Below are positions 36,101 through 51,100 of a stretch of DNA of 64,000 nucleotides, piece after piece. This DNA comes from Eublepharis macularius (Eukaryota; Chordata; Lepidosauria; Squamata; Eublepharidae): NCBI RefSeq assembly GCF_028583425.1, contig NC_072801.1, positions 16,016,001 to 16,080,000 on the forward strand, written 5' to 3'. Position 1 is the first letter of the stretch. Each line of letters begins with the position of its first letter. The notes below the pieces were generated by a model. The model searched no databases and was not told the DNA's origin. It saw nothing but the letters and a program-made list of their open reading frames with translations. A program made the position numbers and the translations under genes.

Positions 36101-39100
36101 CGGGGCAACCTGGCAAATCAGAAACACAACCAGTGGTCCCTGTTGGCATCCCCGAAGTGGTGCATGAGGCGGCTCACACTCGATGTCTTGTTCTGCCAGG
36201 TTGCCCGCAAGAATCCCCGGAGCAACACAACATAGTGACCGCTTTGGCCCAAGCCCTGGATAAGCGGAGCGGCAGTGGAGTGTCTCCGGTTCATTTCAGA
36301 GGTAAGGTGGGCGCTTTGTTCAGTTTCATGCTTCCGACCACTGCATTTGAGACAAATGATGCCCCCTTAAAATGGGCAGGAAATGAGAAAGGGGGCGCAT
36401 GCTCGAATGAAGAGTCGTGTCAAATATTTGTCGGTATCACCTTTGTGCTGGAGGATATCGCTGTAACACATTTTTATTGTTCCAGAGGCTCTTCTGCATG
36501 TTTCCTACATGGGAACCAGGGCTCATTTCGAGGGGGAACGCACAGGAACGCAGTTCCAGCAGTTCCCCAAAGAGGTCACATGTCAGGTGGCCCCGCCCAC
36601 CTGACTCTCAGCCATTTTGGGCCCGTTTCAGCCTGGATTGGGGCTGAAACGGCCCGGATTGGGCCTCTGACAGGTGGTGGATCACTCTCTCACTCACCAG
36701 CGGCCCGATCCTGACCATTTCGTGCCCCTTTTCTGCCATTTTCAGCCCCTTTTGCCATTTTGGGTCCAATTTCGGCCCTGAATGTCCAGGATTGGGTCCA
36801 AAACAGCCAGGCTAGGTGACGCCAGAGGGTGTGGCATATGCAAATCAGTTATGCTAATGACACACTTCCGGTGATGGCAAGGGGTGTGGCATATGCTAAT
36901 GAGTTGTGCTAATGAGTTATGCTAAAGAGTTCCTCCAGCTCTTTTTCTACGAAATGACCCCTGGTGGGAACAATCTCTGTGTAGGACAACACATGCATTA
37001 TAATGCCAGAAATGAGATGCAAGTGTACCGTTTAACCAGTTTCTCGCCGTCCCAACTGCACCGGTCGATTTCTGTTTGCATTGTGAAGGCGTGAACTGAT
37101 TCCACGTACTTCATTCTGGAGACAGGCAACATGCATCCCCCACGTGCTCCACTGGTGAAAAGCAGATAGACTGCTCTTGGTCCAGGAAGTTCTACGTGGA
37201 CAATTGGCAATGACTGAGCTAGCATTGTGATTGGTTAGCTAATCAAAATGACTGTCTCTTAGAATTTTATGCCACCCTCCTTCCAAGGGGCTCAGGAGGG
37301 TGTACATGGTTCTCTCCCCCTTTTTATCTTCACAGCAACACAATGAGTTCGCTTAGAGAGAGAGAGAGAGAGAATGATAGGCTCACATCTCATTGGCAAA
37401 GTGGGGATTTGAACCTGGGTTTCCCCAACCCTACTCTGATGCTCTAACCGCTACACTGCATTGGCTGTCAGGTCAGCCCATCGCTTGAATTGCTGAGGCT
37501 GTCACGGCAGTAAGTGCCTGGGACACCAGTCCTGGCGTGAACGTCTAGTGTTGTAAGGAAGCATAATGGCTGGAACTTGGGTGCCCCACAGCTGCTGCAG
37601 GCAATACAGAAAGAGAGCAAGGAGGGGAGCAATAAAGGCTACTGACTAGGAGAGTCATTGTGGTTTAGTCGACTAGGATTAGGGAGATGGTTGAGATCCC
37701 TATTTTACCACGGAAGATCATTGGGTGACCGTAAGGCCATTCACACTCTCTCAGCCTGGCCTACCTCACAGTTTGTGTTGTTTAAAATGGGTAATGCGGG
37801 AGGGCCATGTCACTCTGAAATCCTTGGGGGTAAATCCTGGGAGCCAGTTTGGTGTAGTGGTTAAGAGCGCGGGACCTTAATCTGGAGATCCGGGTTTGAT
37901 TCCCCACTCCTCCACTTGAAGCCAGCTGGGTGACCTTGGGCTAGTCACAGCTCTCTGGAGATCTCTCAGCCCCACCCACCTCACAGGGTGTGTTGTTGTT
38001 GTGGGGATAATAATGGCATACTTTGTAAAACCACTCTGAGTGGGCATTAAGTTGTCCTGAAGGGTGGTATATAAATCAAAGGTTGTTGTTGTTGTTGTTA
38101 TAAGGGAGGAGAAAAGTGGGTAGACAGATAGCTAAAGTCTGGGAAGGCCAGGGTGGAGAAACTCGGAGGGCTTGTGTGGCCTACTGAGCAACTGCGTTTC
38201 AGAAAGCATTGCGAATGTACAGTTGAAACATCTATTTTTTCTTACATTTATTCATTCAAAGATTTATACCCTGCTTTTGCAAACTGTTGTTCGTCCAAAG
38301 TGGCTCCTTATCCAAAACGCTCTCTCTTCCCTTCTCTTCAGACGTGACTGTAGCTTGCCAGGGCTCAGACCTGATGTTCACTGCTCTCCTGATGGCCAGA
38401 TCAGCGGAGCAACTCACTGCTCTGCTACGGGACTTCTCTCTCTTCTCGGAGAGCAAGGAGGTGGTTGACTTTGGGGAATGGAACAGCACGGCAGCGACGG
38501 CGTGTGCGAGAGATGCCAACGTGACAGAAACGCCTCTAGGTAGTCATGGGTGGGGCCAGGCTCAAGGGGAGATGGACAGGCTCCTTATGGTGGGGTGATA
38601 TGGAATTGATACAGCCCAAAGTTGTCAAGGGTCAGCTGGCAGTGTGTGATGCACTCACAAGGGACTGCTGGCTGAAAGGGGGATGTAGTTTCCAGGCAGT
38701 GGCAGAGGGGTGAGGAAGCCAAGACTTATTTCTGCATTGCACTGTGGATAACAGAGGCTGTGCATGAACAGAGCCTGAATATGCTGGACTTGCACTGAAT
38801 CGCTTTAATGGGCCACAGGGAACGATCCTGGCCCGTTGAACTGTTCTGTTAGAATGGCGTGTCTGAAATCTGGAGCTGACTTGGCTTTCGCATCACTGAT
38901 CCATTTTTAACTGAAGATGCTGGGAGTGAATCTGGGACCTTCTGCATGCTACGCAGATGCTCAACCACTGAGCAACGGTCTCTTCACATACCTTATATTT
39001 GGTCTAAGGCAACCTTGGTGTTTTCATGTACTCAAAATTTTAATGTCCGCTCCAGGTGAAAACTCCCTGTGCATAAAGGTAGTGTGTGACATGGGTCGTT

Positions 39101-42100
39101 TTCACACTGCTTACCGGCCACGGAACATTGCACCACCCTCCCAAAATGACAGCATCTTCCTGCTGCACGAGATTCTCATGCGAAATCACGCCAGGAAGAC
39201 ACTGTCATTCTGGGAGCTTGGCGCTATGTTCCGTGGCTGGTAAGCAGTGTGAAAACGGCCATGGAGAAAGGTTGTATCCTAGCCCTTCACGTGCTATGAT
39301 AGAGCCAAAACACGTTAAGAAATACCTAGGTTCAGCAAGTGTTCTCTTACCTCAAGGTTTGCCGGGATCTGTAGGCGTCCTGGAAGCTTAAAGTTTAGCA
39401 TTTACAGAGCAGCAGAGAGGGAAATACAGGCGCCTGTATTTCCCTTCCCCTTCCTGCTGCTCTGTAAATGCTAAACTTTAAGCTTCCAGGACGCCTACAG
39501 ATCCCGGCAAACCTTGAGGTAAGAGAACACGTGCTGAACCTAGGTATTTCTTAACGTGTGTTTTGGCTCATAGTTTTCCATTTGTGGGGAACTGTTCTTG
39601 CAGGGGGACTTTGAAAAAAGTCACCCTTCCCCTGCGGTCTGAAGTCAGTTCTGTCAACTCAGCATTCTGGCCGCCTCCTTCCGTTGTGTATCTAGACCAA
39701 GCACCAAACTAAATAGAAAGTGGAACTAGACAAGGCAACTCCATTTTCCTCTAAGGAGCTGTCGAGAAATTTCTACATACTTGGTTGAGGAACATCACCC
39801 AGTTCCCCATTGCACGCACACGGCTATTGGCCATAACATGACATCTTTGCTTTCTTTAATGAGAATCTCAAATCCTCACCGATGACCGAGATTGAGCATT
39901 GCATAATAAGTTTGGTGTCCTGGTCTTTAAAGGAGCAACGTCGGAGAAGCCGGGAGCAACCAAAGAGCCTCAAACCCCACAGGCCGAGCTGCTTATCAAT
40001 GAGGTGAATCCAGACAACCCCGGAGCACGAGAAGATACTGAATACATCGAACTCTTCTACCCTGGATTAGCGCCCTTTGACCTCCGTGGCTACTGGCTTG
40101 TCCTGTACAACGGCAAGAACAACTTAGCTTACAAGGTGGTGAACCTTACGGGCCACCGTACAGATGAGCACGGCTACTTCCTAGTGGGTAGTGATGGGGT
40201 GATCCCTAAACCCTTGATTGTTCTGCCCCCCAATACTATCCAGAATGGAGTGGATGCTGTAGCTCTCTACCACAGCACCACAGCGACTTACCAAATTAAC
40301 ATGGCCTTGACCAGTGAGGGACTGGTGGATGCTGTGGTGTACAAGTCCCGGGGCTCGGAAAAGGCCGACAAGCTGCTTGCAGTTCTTGCCCCAGGCCAAA
40401 GTGTCCTGTACGAAGATGACTCCCACAGTCACCTAGACGAATCTCTGAGTCGGTGTCACAGTCTGAAGCCTAGAAACCACAGAAGTTTCCAGGTAATTAC
40501 TGCGAGATCCGCTTTGGCTCTGAGGCCCTCAGCCTTCTGTGTTGCGTATGCTTGTAGCCAAACCCTCTTTACTGCATATAAGGCTCACTGTCACACAGAC
40601 AAATAAACCTGCCTTATGCTGAGTCAGATCCTTGATCTGTTAGGGTCAGTATTGCCTACGCAGAGCCAAGCTACAAGTGACGCCTGACACAGGTTGGACA
40701 CTTGTCAGCTTCCCTCAAGTTTTGATGGGAAATGTAGGCAGCTCGGCAGAATGTTGGACAGCAGTTGGAGAGCCAAGCTGCAAGACCAGGACACCTACAT
40801 TTCCCATCAAAACTTGAGGGAAGCTGACAAGTGTCTAACCTGTGTCAGGCGTCACTTGTAGCTTGGCTCTCAGACTAGCAGCCTTCAAGCTTTAAGCAGA
40901 TGTAACAGGCTCTCTTGCCTGTGTCTTAACTAAGCTTCCATACTCCAAATAAAAGATTTATCTTTTCTTTTGGGTAGTGTTCAGCAATTAGTTCAGGACC
41001 TGTCAAGCAACATTGTTCTTAGAACCATTTGCTTATCAGTACATTTATTTGCAAAAGGTTCTTTATTACTTAGCTGTTTCTAATCAAAGTACTCAGACAC
41101 CTATTAGAGTTTATTTCTTTTATCGAAAATGCATTCTATTTTTTTTAATGAAGCAAGTAGTTAAAAAAATATGATTATTAATGTAAGTCCTACAAAAATA
41201 GAACACAGAAAGGCAATCAGAATTAAATTTGCTAACATTTCCTAACTCTTAAGTTTAAAAATAATCAAAGTTCTTATGAAATGCATTAAGATTTTCATAG
41301 CCAGCATTGCAAAGATAAGCATCTCACCTAATCTTCATGAGATCTCTTCCAATCAGAACTCTAACTCATTATCTAGATTCGCAGGTTTTATAGGTTATCA
41401 TATGCAAATATCTGAGATCTTGTCACATGATAGCATAAGCAAACTATGATTGGTTTAATGCTTCATTGTATATTCATAATTTCTATTGTATAACCTTCTA
41501 ATTAGCCAAAAAATGACATTATATCTAACTTGCAAAACAAAGCCATAAATCTGTGAGAAATGACAGGAAGAGTTAAGATACTAGATTGCTATTGGTCCAG
41601 TCTCTGATAAAGAAACATTAATCTAGATGCAGTGCACTATTTTTAATTAGCTGTCAAAAGATTAAAGAGCACCTGTTTTAGTTACCTAACACTCTAAAAA
41701 AATGCATAGACGGTTCATGAAAAGTTTAAAAATTCACCCAGAATACAAGCCATTACTATGTATTATCTTAGTATTGATTAGTATAATGTGCTTTAATCTA
41801 TATTATTGCAACACAGAGGCCTTTCCTGTCACCTATTATCTGATCCTTTCGTTAGAGATGCTGGGGACTGAGGGCCAAGCTAGAAGTGACGAATTACACT
41901 TGAATGGCAAGTGAACAGACTGACACGTATTCCTCCCTGTTCACTTGCACTCCACTTGAGTGGAGCCCACAACTTGAGTGGAGTGCAAGTGAACAGGGAG
42001 GAATACATGTCAGTCTGTTCACTTGCCATTCAAGTGTAATTCATCATTTCTGGCTTGGCCCTGAGCCTTCTGTCTGGGTAGCAGATGCGCTGCCACTGAA

Positions 42101-45100
42101 CTACAACCTCCACCCCAGTATTACGGATTTGCTGAAGGTTTTTTTTCCACCTGCCACATTTGTTTGCTCTGGTAACAAGGGGAAAAATTCCACTGTGATT
42201 GTCTAACTACAAGCAATGAGAGACTTAATTATGCAGTATCTCATTCGCAAACGTCAGTTCAAAGGCAAAAGTATACACTTATGAATACTTATCTAATTGC
42301 TCAAAAGTCTCCATAACCTGGTGGTCTTAATGAGGAATGGAGAATTAACGCTAAGGAATACGCCTTCGGCACTCTGGAGTCTTGATATGAACTGCAGCAC
42401 TAGTGCTGCCAGACCCCCGGTGGCCAGCGGGGGGGCGCTCACCTTCCATACGCACCCCCCTGCGGTGCTGTGCGCCCCTGCGCACAGCAGTCCCAGGATC
42501 AGGCCTGTTTTGGCCTAGATTGGGGCCCCTGTGGAGCGCAGGAGCGTTCCTGCGCTCCGCATGGGCCCACAATGGGCCCAATCCACGCCCGTTTTGGCAC
42601 AACGGGCCCGATCAGCACCCAAATGGGGGCTGCGTGATGACGTCACTCCCAGAAGTGACGTCATCACACTTGCAGAAGCGCATGCTTGCGCTTCGTGCGT
42701 GCGCACACAAGCTCCTACAAGGTAAGAGCCAGGCCCCAGTCTCCCGCTGGGAGATCGAGGTGGCCTGGCAACCCTATGCAGCACCCTCTTGATAAAGGGC
42801 TTGAAACAAAGGAGCAAGCCAGCTCTGCATTTGGCAGATCTGTGGGACTATATGTCCTCTCCTGGAAAAGCAAGTGAAAAGCAAGAAGGAATAAACCATA
42901 ACAATATTGACTATTTATGGACTTACATATGATGTTTACAATGGACTGTGTGAATTGATTATCAGTGGTCTTACTATATGGTGGTTTGAATGTGCTATAC
43001 CAGGTCTATATGAATAATGTCTTTTATATATATTTAATCTCTTATTGCCTACTTATGTATTTATTAATATATTTATTCACTGAGCACTTTCAGTTGTCAC
43101 TTTAAGAGAATTCGTGGAGGTTAACTGTTTTGGAAACTTTTGAGCAGTTAGATAAATATTAATAATTGTATACTTTTGCCTTTGAACTGTGGTTTGTGAA
43201 TGAGATACTGTGTAATTAAGTCTCCCATTGCTTTAGTTAGACAATTCTGCTGGGGGAAGGGGAGAATTTGGGGACAGTGTGACACTCTAGGATACCTCAC
43301 CCAGTCTTTGTGATTTTTACTATACAGACTAGGGGAAATGCCCAGAGTATCGCTATGTACTGGCCATTTTTCCTTCTGCAACTCAGTTGCTTGTGGGTAG
43401 GAAATTGGGGCTGGGTGCTAGTAATTCCCCACTCTGGGTGAGTAAATGGGAGGTCTGCTCCCTGCCCTGTTTTAGGCCTACCAGGGGCAGTTTTTTGGCC
43501 TCTTTTTGAAACAGGACATTTGACTAGGATGTTGGTTGGACCCAACAAGTCTATTCATATGTAGGTGTTTGTTCTTTCAGTTAAAATGAAAATTATTGTC
43601 TTTATATTATCAACAAAATATTGCAGCTACAGGGTATGAAATGGCACATTGTACACAGCATAGTGTCTTAGCATTCATGCATGTGCTTTTAGATGTAGGT
43701 ATGCTAGTGACTAGAGATGGGCATGAACCGAAATATGAACCAAAATTAAGCACGAATCAGACTGGTTCATGGTTCACAAACCAGCGGTTCATCGGATCCC
43801 ATTTCTGATGAACCGCCACGAACTTTAGGCTGGTTCGTTTGGTTCGTTTTTTGGTTCATCACTGCAGACAGCCTGGTGCGAATCAATCAGTTTCCTAGGC
43901 AACAGGGGATGGACTTCCTGCAGACCTTCTGCTGACCTGGAAGTGAACTTCTGCTGGCCCAGAAGTGACCTTCTACTGACCCAGAAGTGATGATTTTCTG
44001 ACCTGGATGTGACGCTTTCACGAACCAAATGAGCCAGTTCGTGAACCAGGGGCTGGTTCGTGAAAGTTCATGGTTTGTGAAATTTGATGAACCATGAACC
44101 ACATGGTTCGTTTTTTCCCCAGTTTGTGCCCATCTCTACTAGTGACAAGATGCATCTCCTGCCTGCTTAGAGAATTAACTTCTAGAGAAGCTGGGAAGAG
44201 AAGAAACACAGCTCTAGCAAAAAGGGGGGAGCCCCAAGGGCTTTCCCAGTAGAGACTGAATAGAGGCTGTTGCCTGACAGACTAGAATCAAAACCAGATG
44301 TCCTTCTCCTTTGCATAGTGGGGACAGGATTGGGCAATTTCCAGCAGAGAAGCAACAGGTGTCAAAGCTTAGCCCTTCACTTGCCCACCAAATTTCCCTT
44401 ACCCAATTTCTCCTGAGCAGCTCCTTCCTTCTTGGAGGGTGTAAGGTAATGGTTAAACTTCTCCACTGGAAATTACGTTCCAAACCCCATATGAACCACA
44501 AAGGAATAGTGGCTGCCTGGCAACGGAGGCGTAACTTGCAATCCCTCCTTCCTTGTGACTTCTTCCTTGTTTTTTGTTGTGCATCTCTTTCCCTTCAGGG
44601 TTCTGTGTGGCCATTTACTTATTTATTTTTTCCATCACAGCCCCCCCCCCCGAAGGAATAAACACACATCCAAGACGGGCAGCTTCCTAGATTTTTGCAA
44701 CTGTCAGTTGAATTATGAAAATCAAAATTGTCTATGTGCATCTGCTTTGGGTGTCATCTTCATTCAAATCCTTACAGGGTGTGGGGGAGGGGGGACTGGA
44801 CAGCTGCAGCTCTGTTTGTTTAACTCTGGCATGCAAAGCAAGGGTAAATTGGAAGCCTGAGATGAATTGTGGGGAGATAAACAGTGAGGAAATATTATCT
44901 CGCCCTGACAACAGAAATATCTCCAGGATACAATTAGCTCTTTGTGGCTTGAGCAGAGGGTTCCCCTCTTTCTGTTTTCCTTATTGTCTCCCCTTTAATG
45001 GACGTTGAACTGTCCTCTGCACTTCATGGCTGCTGAAGGGCTACTGAGCATGCTCTGTCCTCAGCAGACCATAGAGTTGTTACGAGGATTAAATGGAAAA

Positions 45101-48100
45101 GTGGAGAACTATGTATGCTGCCCGGAATTACTTGGAAAGGATCAGGATAAAAATATGGTGGATAGATGAGCCTAGAAGGCATTTTATCACTTTAGTCCAG
45201 GGCTTTTTTTCAGCAGGAACGTGGTGGAACGGAGTTCCGGAACCTCTTGAAAATGGTCACATGGCTGGTGGCCCCACCCCCTAATCTCCAGACAGAGGGG
45301 AGTTGAGATTGCCCTCGGCGCCGTAAATGCTGCTGAGAGCCAAGCTACAAGTGATGCCTTACACAGGTTGGACACTTGTCAGCTTCCCTCAAGTTTTGAT
45401 GGGAAATGTAGGCGTCCTGGTTTTACAGCTTGGCTCTCCATTACAGCTGCAAGACCAGGATGCCTACATTTCCCATCAAAACTTGAGAGAAGCTGACAAG
45501 TGTCCAACCTGTGTCAGGCGTCACTTGTAGCTTGGCTCTGACTCTCTTTCCAACCCAAGAGAAAATGGGAAATCTTTAAGGATTTTTGCTACTGTAGACT
45601 AACACTGCTAACTCCTCTGGATCTACGACCCTGGAAATTTTAATCAGCTAAGCATCTGCCTTTTCTTCTGAACAAGGCAAGGTGATTGGTGTAATAGATT
45701 TGCCAGACTTGGAACTGGAAAGCCTAGGTTGAAAATCTTACTCATCCTTGACATTTACTGGCTGATTTTGGCTGTAAGGAGAAGACAAATGTCGTATGAT
45801 CTCCACGGAGGAAGGGTGGAATAAAAATGGAATACAGATAGTAAAGATTTCTATATGTGTTTGTGTTTCAGGTGACAGCAATCACGCCCTTCCAGGAGAA
45901 CGCCTGCCTGCCTCTGGGCTCAAATTCGACTGAGGAAGTGGCTCACAACCATTCTGTTTTAATCAATGAAGTCGGCTTGGGTAACAGTTCCATCCTCTAC
46001 CAGTTCTTTGAGCTGAAAGGGATACCTGGCACTAGCTTGAAAGGATATTCTTTGGCGTTCTTCTCTGGCTGGGATCACAAGCCATACATGAGCATCCCCC
46101 TGCAAGGCACATTTGGAAGCAGTGGTCTGTTTGTCATCCTTCCAGAACGACAGGCCAGGCCTGGGAAAGCTCATGGTACGTTGTTGCGCACACACATTTT
46201 GCACTGGTGTCTCACGTTGAGTATCATTGGCCCCCTTTGTGTGCATAGCCATTTCTTGTAGTTTGATCCTCCCCAGCCATGGAGCATGTGTGAATAGCGC
46301 AGCCAGGCAGGTAAGACTGATCTTTCACACCTAATTAGCATTCTTCCTTCTGGTGTGGGATACGTGTGGATTGCATGGGGGGAACCTGCATTGTTGGCTC
46401 TCTGGAGCGCAGAAGGGGCAAAATGGTTTGGGGTAGAGAGCCCCTGATGAGGTAGAAAGTCCTAGGATTGTGAAATAGTAAAGAGTCCAGTAGCACCTTT
46501 AAGACTAACCAACTTATTTGTAGCATAAGCTTTCGAGAACCACAGCTCTCTTCGTCAGATGCATCGACGCATCTGACAAAGAGAGCTGTGGTTCTCTTAA
46601 GCTTATGCTACAAATAAGTTGGTTAGTCTTAAAGGTGCTACTGGACTCTTTACTATTTTGCAACTACAGATTAACACAGCTAACTCCTCTGGATCTAGGA
46701 TTAGTGGACAAACAAGACTGTGCCAATCTGACCTTTCACCTTTGGGACGGTGGCTTACAGTCTCACATAGGAAGTGTATTTGATGCCCAGTAAATTGACA
46801 TTCATAGTGATTAACACATTTATCATTGTTCAATACTGCATACTGAGTTATATAATACTTCTATGATGTTAGGATTCAGTTTACTTAAATTCAGGAAAGG
46901 ATGTTATTTACCAACAGCATTTGGGAGAACGGTGCATCGGCAGAGCTCTAAAGCTCAGGTTACCTCTCTATATCTTGGTTGGCCCTAGCCCTGTGGTCAC
47001 ATTTTTTCACCTGCATTCCCCTACAGCATGGATTATGCCACATGGAAGCATCTCTCATTGTGCAAAAAGCCAATATGGAGATGGAGTTGGCACGGTAGAG
47101 GTTGGTACACTAAGGGACTAGAAACTACCTTGAACTGGGGTAGAACTTCTCTATACTTGCCTGTGTTCATCAGGGGGCATTTAGTGGCCGTAGAGGGAGA
47201 TATCTTTTTGTTTTTCCAGGACTGTTTGCTAACTTGGGCCAAATTATGGTGAATCTTGCCACTTTTCTCTAAACCAAATTTAAATTCTCTTGAACGTTTC
47301 CCCATCCCTTTAAAAGGAATTGCTGGTTTGGATTAGCTGCTGCTGGTGGTAAACAAAAAATGATGTGTCTTGAACTAAGAGTGTTTGTATATAAAGCAAT
47401 CTAAAATAAAATAAAATTCCTTGGGACAACGGGGTTTTGTATTGATTCACTTGAAGAGATAGTATGTATCTTAGTCTTTCTTTATCCTACTTTCTTTTAG
47501 GTACCATGCCAATAAATTTCTTTTTATTCAGCTTTTTAACTAGAAGTTTGATCCTTTAATTTTTTTTTTACAATCTGCTTTTAACCAGAGGACTGTTAAG
47601 AGGATCATTTAGGCAGCCAAATTGATTATGCTTCTGGGGTATCATTGGCAGCTTTTAATAGTGGCTGATTTTAATTATTTTGTAGGATTTTAGCTTTAAT
47701 GTCATGAGCTGCCTTGAGCAGAACTCTTAAGAAATTAGATTGTCTGACTAGGGTCTGGGAGACCCTGGTTCGAATCCCCACTCTGCCATGGAAGCTTGCA
47801 GGGTGTCCCTGGGCCAGTTGCATACTCTAAGCCGAGCCTACCCTACCTCTAAGGGTTGTTGTGAGGATAAAATTCAGGAAGGGAAATTGATGTAAGTTGC
47901 TTAGCATTCCCTTTGGAGAGAAAGGTGGAGTATAAATGATGTAAGTAAATAAACAGTTTAAGAAATGGGCTGTCTTGTAGAAACTTTAAATACTGAACAA
48001 TTATTATGCAGCTCTTCTCCTCCTGGGCCTTGGTCATCGGGAGGGGGCTGGAGCTGAGGTACAGTTGAGGTTCATAAGGTATGACTGGGTAGAGGGAGGG

Positions 48101-51100
48101 AAACTTTTCTCCCTTCCTTGTAACGAGGAATGAATGACCAAGTGATTGGCCAAAGGCAGGGCTTTTTTTCTGGGAAAAGAGGTGGTGGAACTCAGTGGTA
48201 GAACTCATGACTGCACAATGTCATCACTGGGTCAGCTGGAACAAGGGGGGAGTTTTTTAAAGTTTAAATTGCCCTTGGCGAAAATGGTCACATGGACAGT
48301 GGCCCCGTCCCCTGATCTCCAGACAGAGGGGAGTTTAGATTGTCCTCCGCGCCGCTCAGTGGGCAATCTCAACTCCCCTCTGTCTGGAGATCAGGGGGCG
48401 GGGCCACTGGTCATGTGACCATTTTCAAGAGGTGCCGGAACTCCGTTCCACTGCCTTCCCGCTGAAAAAAAGCCCTGGCATAGGTCAGTCTAAGTTTCAT
48501 ACTTCTCAACAGCTGATGCTTTCCTCCATGACTTAACGATTTATGCTTTGAAACTCCTTTGTCCTATCAAGAAACTTCACAGCATGTCCCAATGAAATTC
48601 ATGCTCTGCCTTCCTCCTACACGTTGCTTGCCTTTCCCACCATGTTATCCCGTTTATCTTTCCAGACCAGCTGATTGCACCCTATGTTTGGAGCAAACTT
48701 TCTGCACAGCAGGAATTTCAGGCTGTTGTAGTGACCAGCCGTGTGCCGCAAGTCCATAATGGCACTTTAATGACCGGGGAGAACATAGAAGACGCAGTGG
48801 CTTTTACACTAGAGGCCAATGCCAGCCCAGGACATCTGGGATTTCTGGGACCAATCCATGTCATTTCTAAGAGAGGAGAAAGGTAAGGGGGCTTATGACT
48901 TGGAATGCAGCCAAGGTCCTCGGCTTTGTTGGAGGATTACAATTACATACACCCTGCTATTGACTTGTTGGTGCTGCTGATTTGGTAGTGCTGGTTGCTT
49001 GGATTTTCCTTCTAGTGTCCAGCAAATAGGGGTGTGGCTTCCATGGGTCTGAGGGTCAAATCACATGACACAAAATACATTTGAATTACACTCGAATTAC
49101 ATCCAAATACACTCGAATTACAAAATACACTCGAATTACCTGTGTAGTTAGAGTATATTTTGTCTTGTGTGGTGAGACCCTGATTGGAGGGGAAGTAGGG
49201 TGGGATTTAACTGCTGAAAAGGGGCTGTGAAATCCTGTTTGCCTGAAGACCAGAGTCAGCCGTGCTACTGTCAGGAACAAAAAAGTGTTGGTACATGTAA
49301 CAAATATTCGTTAGCAGATTTTCTTTTAAGAATTCACCAGACCTCTCAACTAGATCACAATCTTCTATAGCCAATAACAATTTAAAATTAACCTGATGAG
49401 TTAATTTCTTTAGTGTTTTCTTTAGTGTTCCTGTGCAAGATCTGTTGGAAATCCCTCCCCCCACAATTTTTGCATTGAAAATGTTTGCTAGTGAATATCG
49501 TGTGCTTCCACTATTAATATTGTTACCTGAATTGGTCTCTTTGCAAATAAGAGAATTGTAGGGGGGGGGGATTAGAGGCAAGGAAGATGGCTATACGAGA
49601 GGGGTAATGATGAGGGTTTTTTTGCCAGTTTTTATGGAGTCCCTTCCCCAAGATAGCAGATGAGTTCAAAGAGCAATCTTTTATTGAAGAGAAAAAACAC
49701 ACGCACACACAGGAGTAAATAATAAAAATGGTTGCACACACACAGAGTCCTAGGAAGCTAGCCAGAAGTTGGAATAGAACGAGGGAGAGGAAGTATATCT
49801 ACCTATCCTGAAGAGTAGTCCAATCCACGGAGGAAGAGAGTAGCTTCAAATGTCCAGTGTCCTTGGCCAGGAGAGCAAGAGGCTTGAACAACCTCAAGGG
49901 GACAGCACTTCGGATCCAATAAGCGTGCTCAGTTTGAATGGGTCAAGGGTCCCTATTCTTATAGGGCAAAACATGCCTGAGGCAGGAGAGCCCTTCCAAC
50001 CATTGGAACAAAAGACTCCAATGGTCAGTTCCTGGGAATAACAAAGGTTTGATTACCTTGATTGCTTGCTGCTGGGGTGTGTAAAAGAGAATGCAAAGTT
50101 TCTCCTGGAACTGCACAAAAGGGCAGTTTGTTAATGGGTTCCATCAGAGCTGAGTTGATGAATTTAGTTGGGGAATGTACCTTTCCCAGGAATTAATTAT
50201 AAAACCTTATGAGTGCTAATTGATTTCTCCTCAATCATGGGTTGGGGAGCTCATCACAAAAGGAGGGGAAGGAATGTGCTAAGTGGGAAGATGCTATGAG
50301 ACCTTTCTTGCTCCAGCTCCACCCAGAGCTGAGAGGACTGTAAACGAATCACCGCTGGTCATTCTCCATTCATGCCTTCATCTCTGAGGCGGGACTCAGC
50401 AACTGCTAGCTGGAATTCCCCTGTTTGCAAACCAAGCTGCATTTAATCTAGGGGCCTTGTGATTTTATATCACAGGTAACTATATTTAAATAGCTATTAA
50501 ACATGGTGGAGGCCAGGCCGACTGCTTACAATTTAAGGCTTGCTATTTCTTTGACAGGCCAGTATCCTTGAGCCGCTGTTCGTATTGTAGCACAACCTTT
50601 GCCGTCTCAGAAACCACCCCTGGCTTGGAGAACAGCTGCCCCCAGGAGTCTCTTTCTATGGTTTTTGAAATATGCCTGCAGACACCCAGTAAGAGAATCT
50701 CCCTCCATGACAATGGAAAGAAGGTTTAGAATGGACTTAAGCAGAGGCTTATCTTCCCTCCCAAAAATGGATAAAATGTGACAAATCTATTGACACCTAG
50801 TTTCCTGCTTTATATTTTTTAAAATGTGCTTCTAAACTCTCAACCCTCAGAAAACTAACAGAAATCTACCCAAGGTCTTTTGTTAACATGCTAGTTTTGT
50901 ACATGGTAGGAACACAAGTTTGAATTTTGGCCCATGTAAAAAACTTTTTGGAAAATCACACAGGGGATGCTCTTTGGTTCACAACTGTCACATTTAAATT
51001 GGGTCTGAATCCCGATTTAGACTAACAACATTTAAACTAACATTTAATTGTAGACTAATAGCATTTAATATGTGCTGTCATGAGTCGTATTGAAATAAAC

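Noticed and set aside
36001-36199. Upstream extension of the open frame before exon 4
   Set aside because: No acceptor there joins exon 3 in frame with good pyrimidines; the homologous exon 10 begins at the position matching 36200.
36302-36714. Downstream extension of the same frame
   Set aside because: Strong donor GTAAGG at 36302, then the frame runs into a family B MITE.
49080-49140. CRISPR-like array of CACTCGAATTAC units
   Set aside because: Units are adjacent and short, no spacers of regular length, and the genome is vertebrate; it is the core of a small palindromic repeat.
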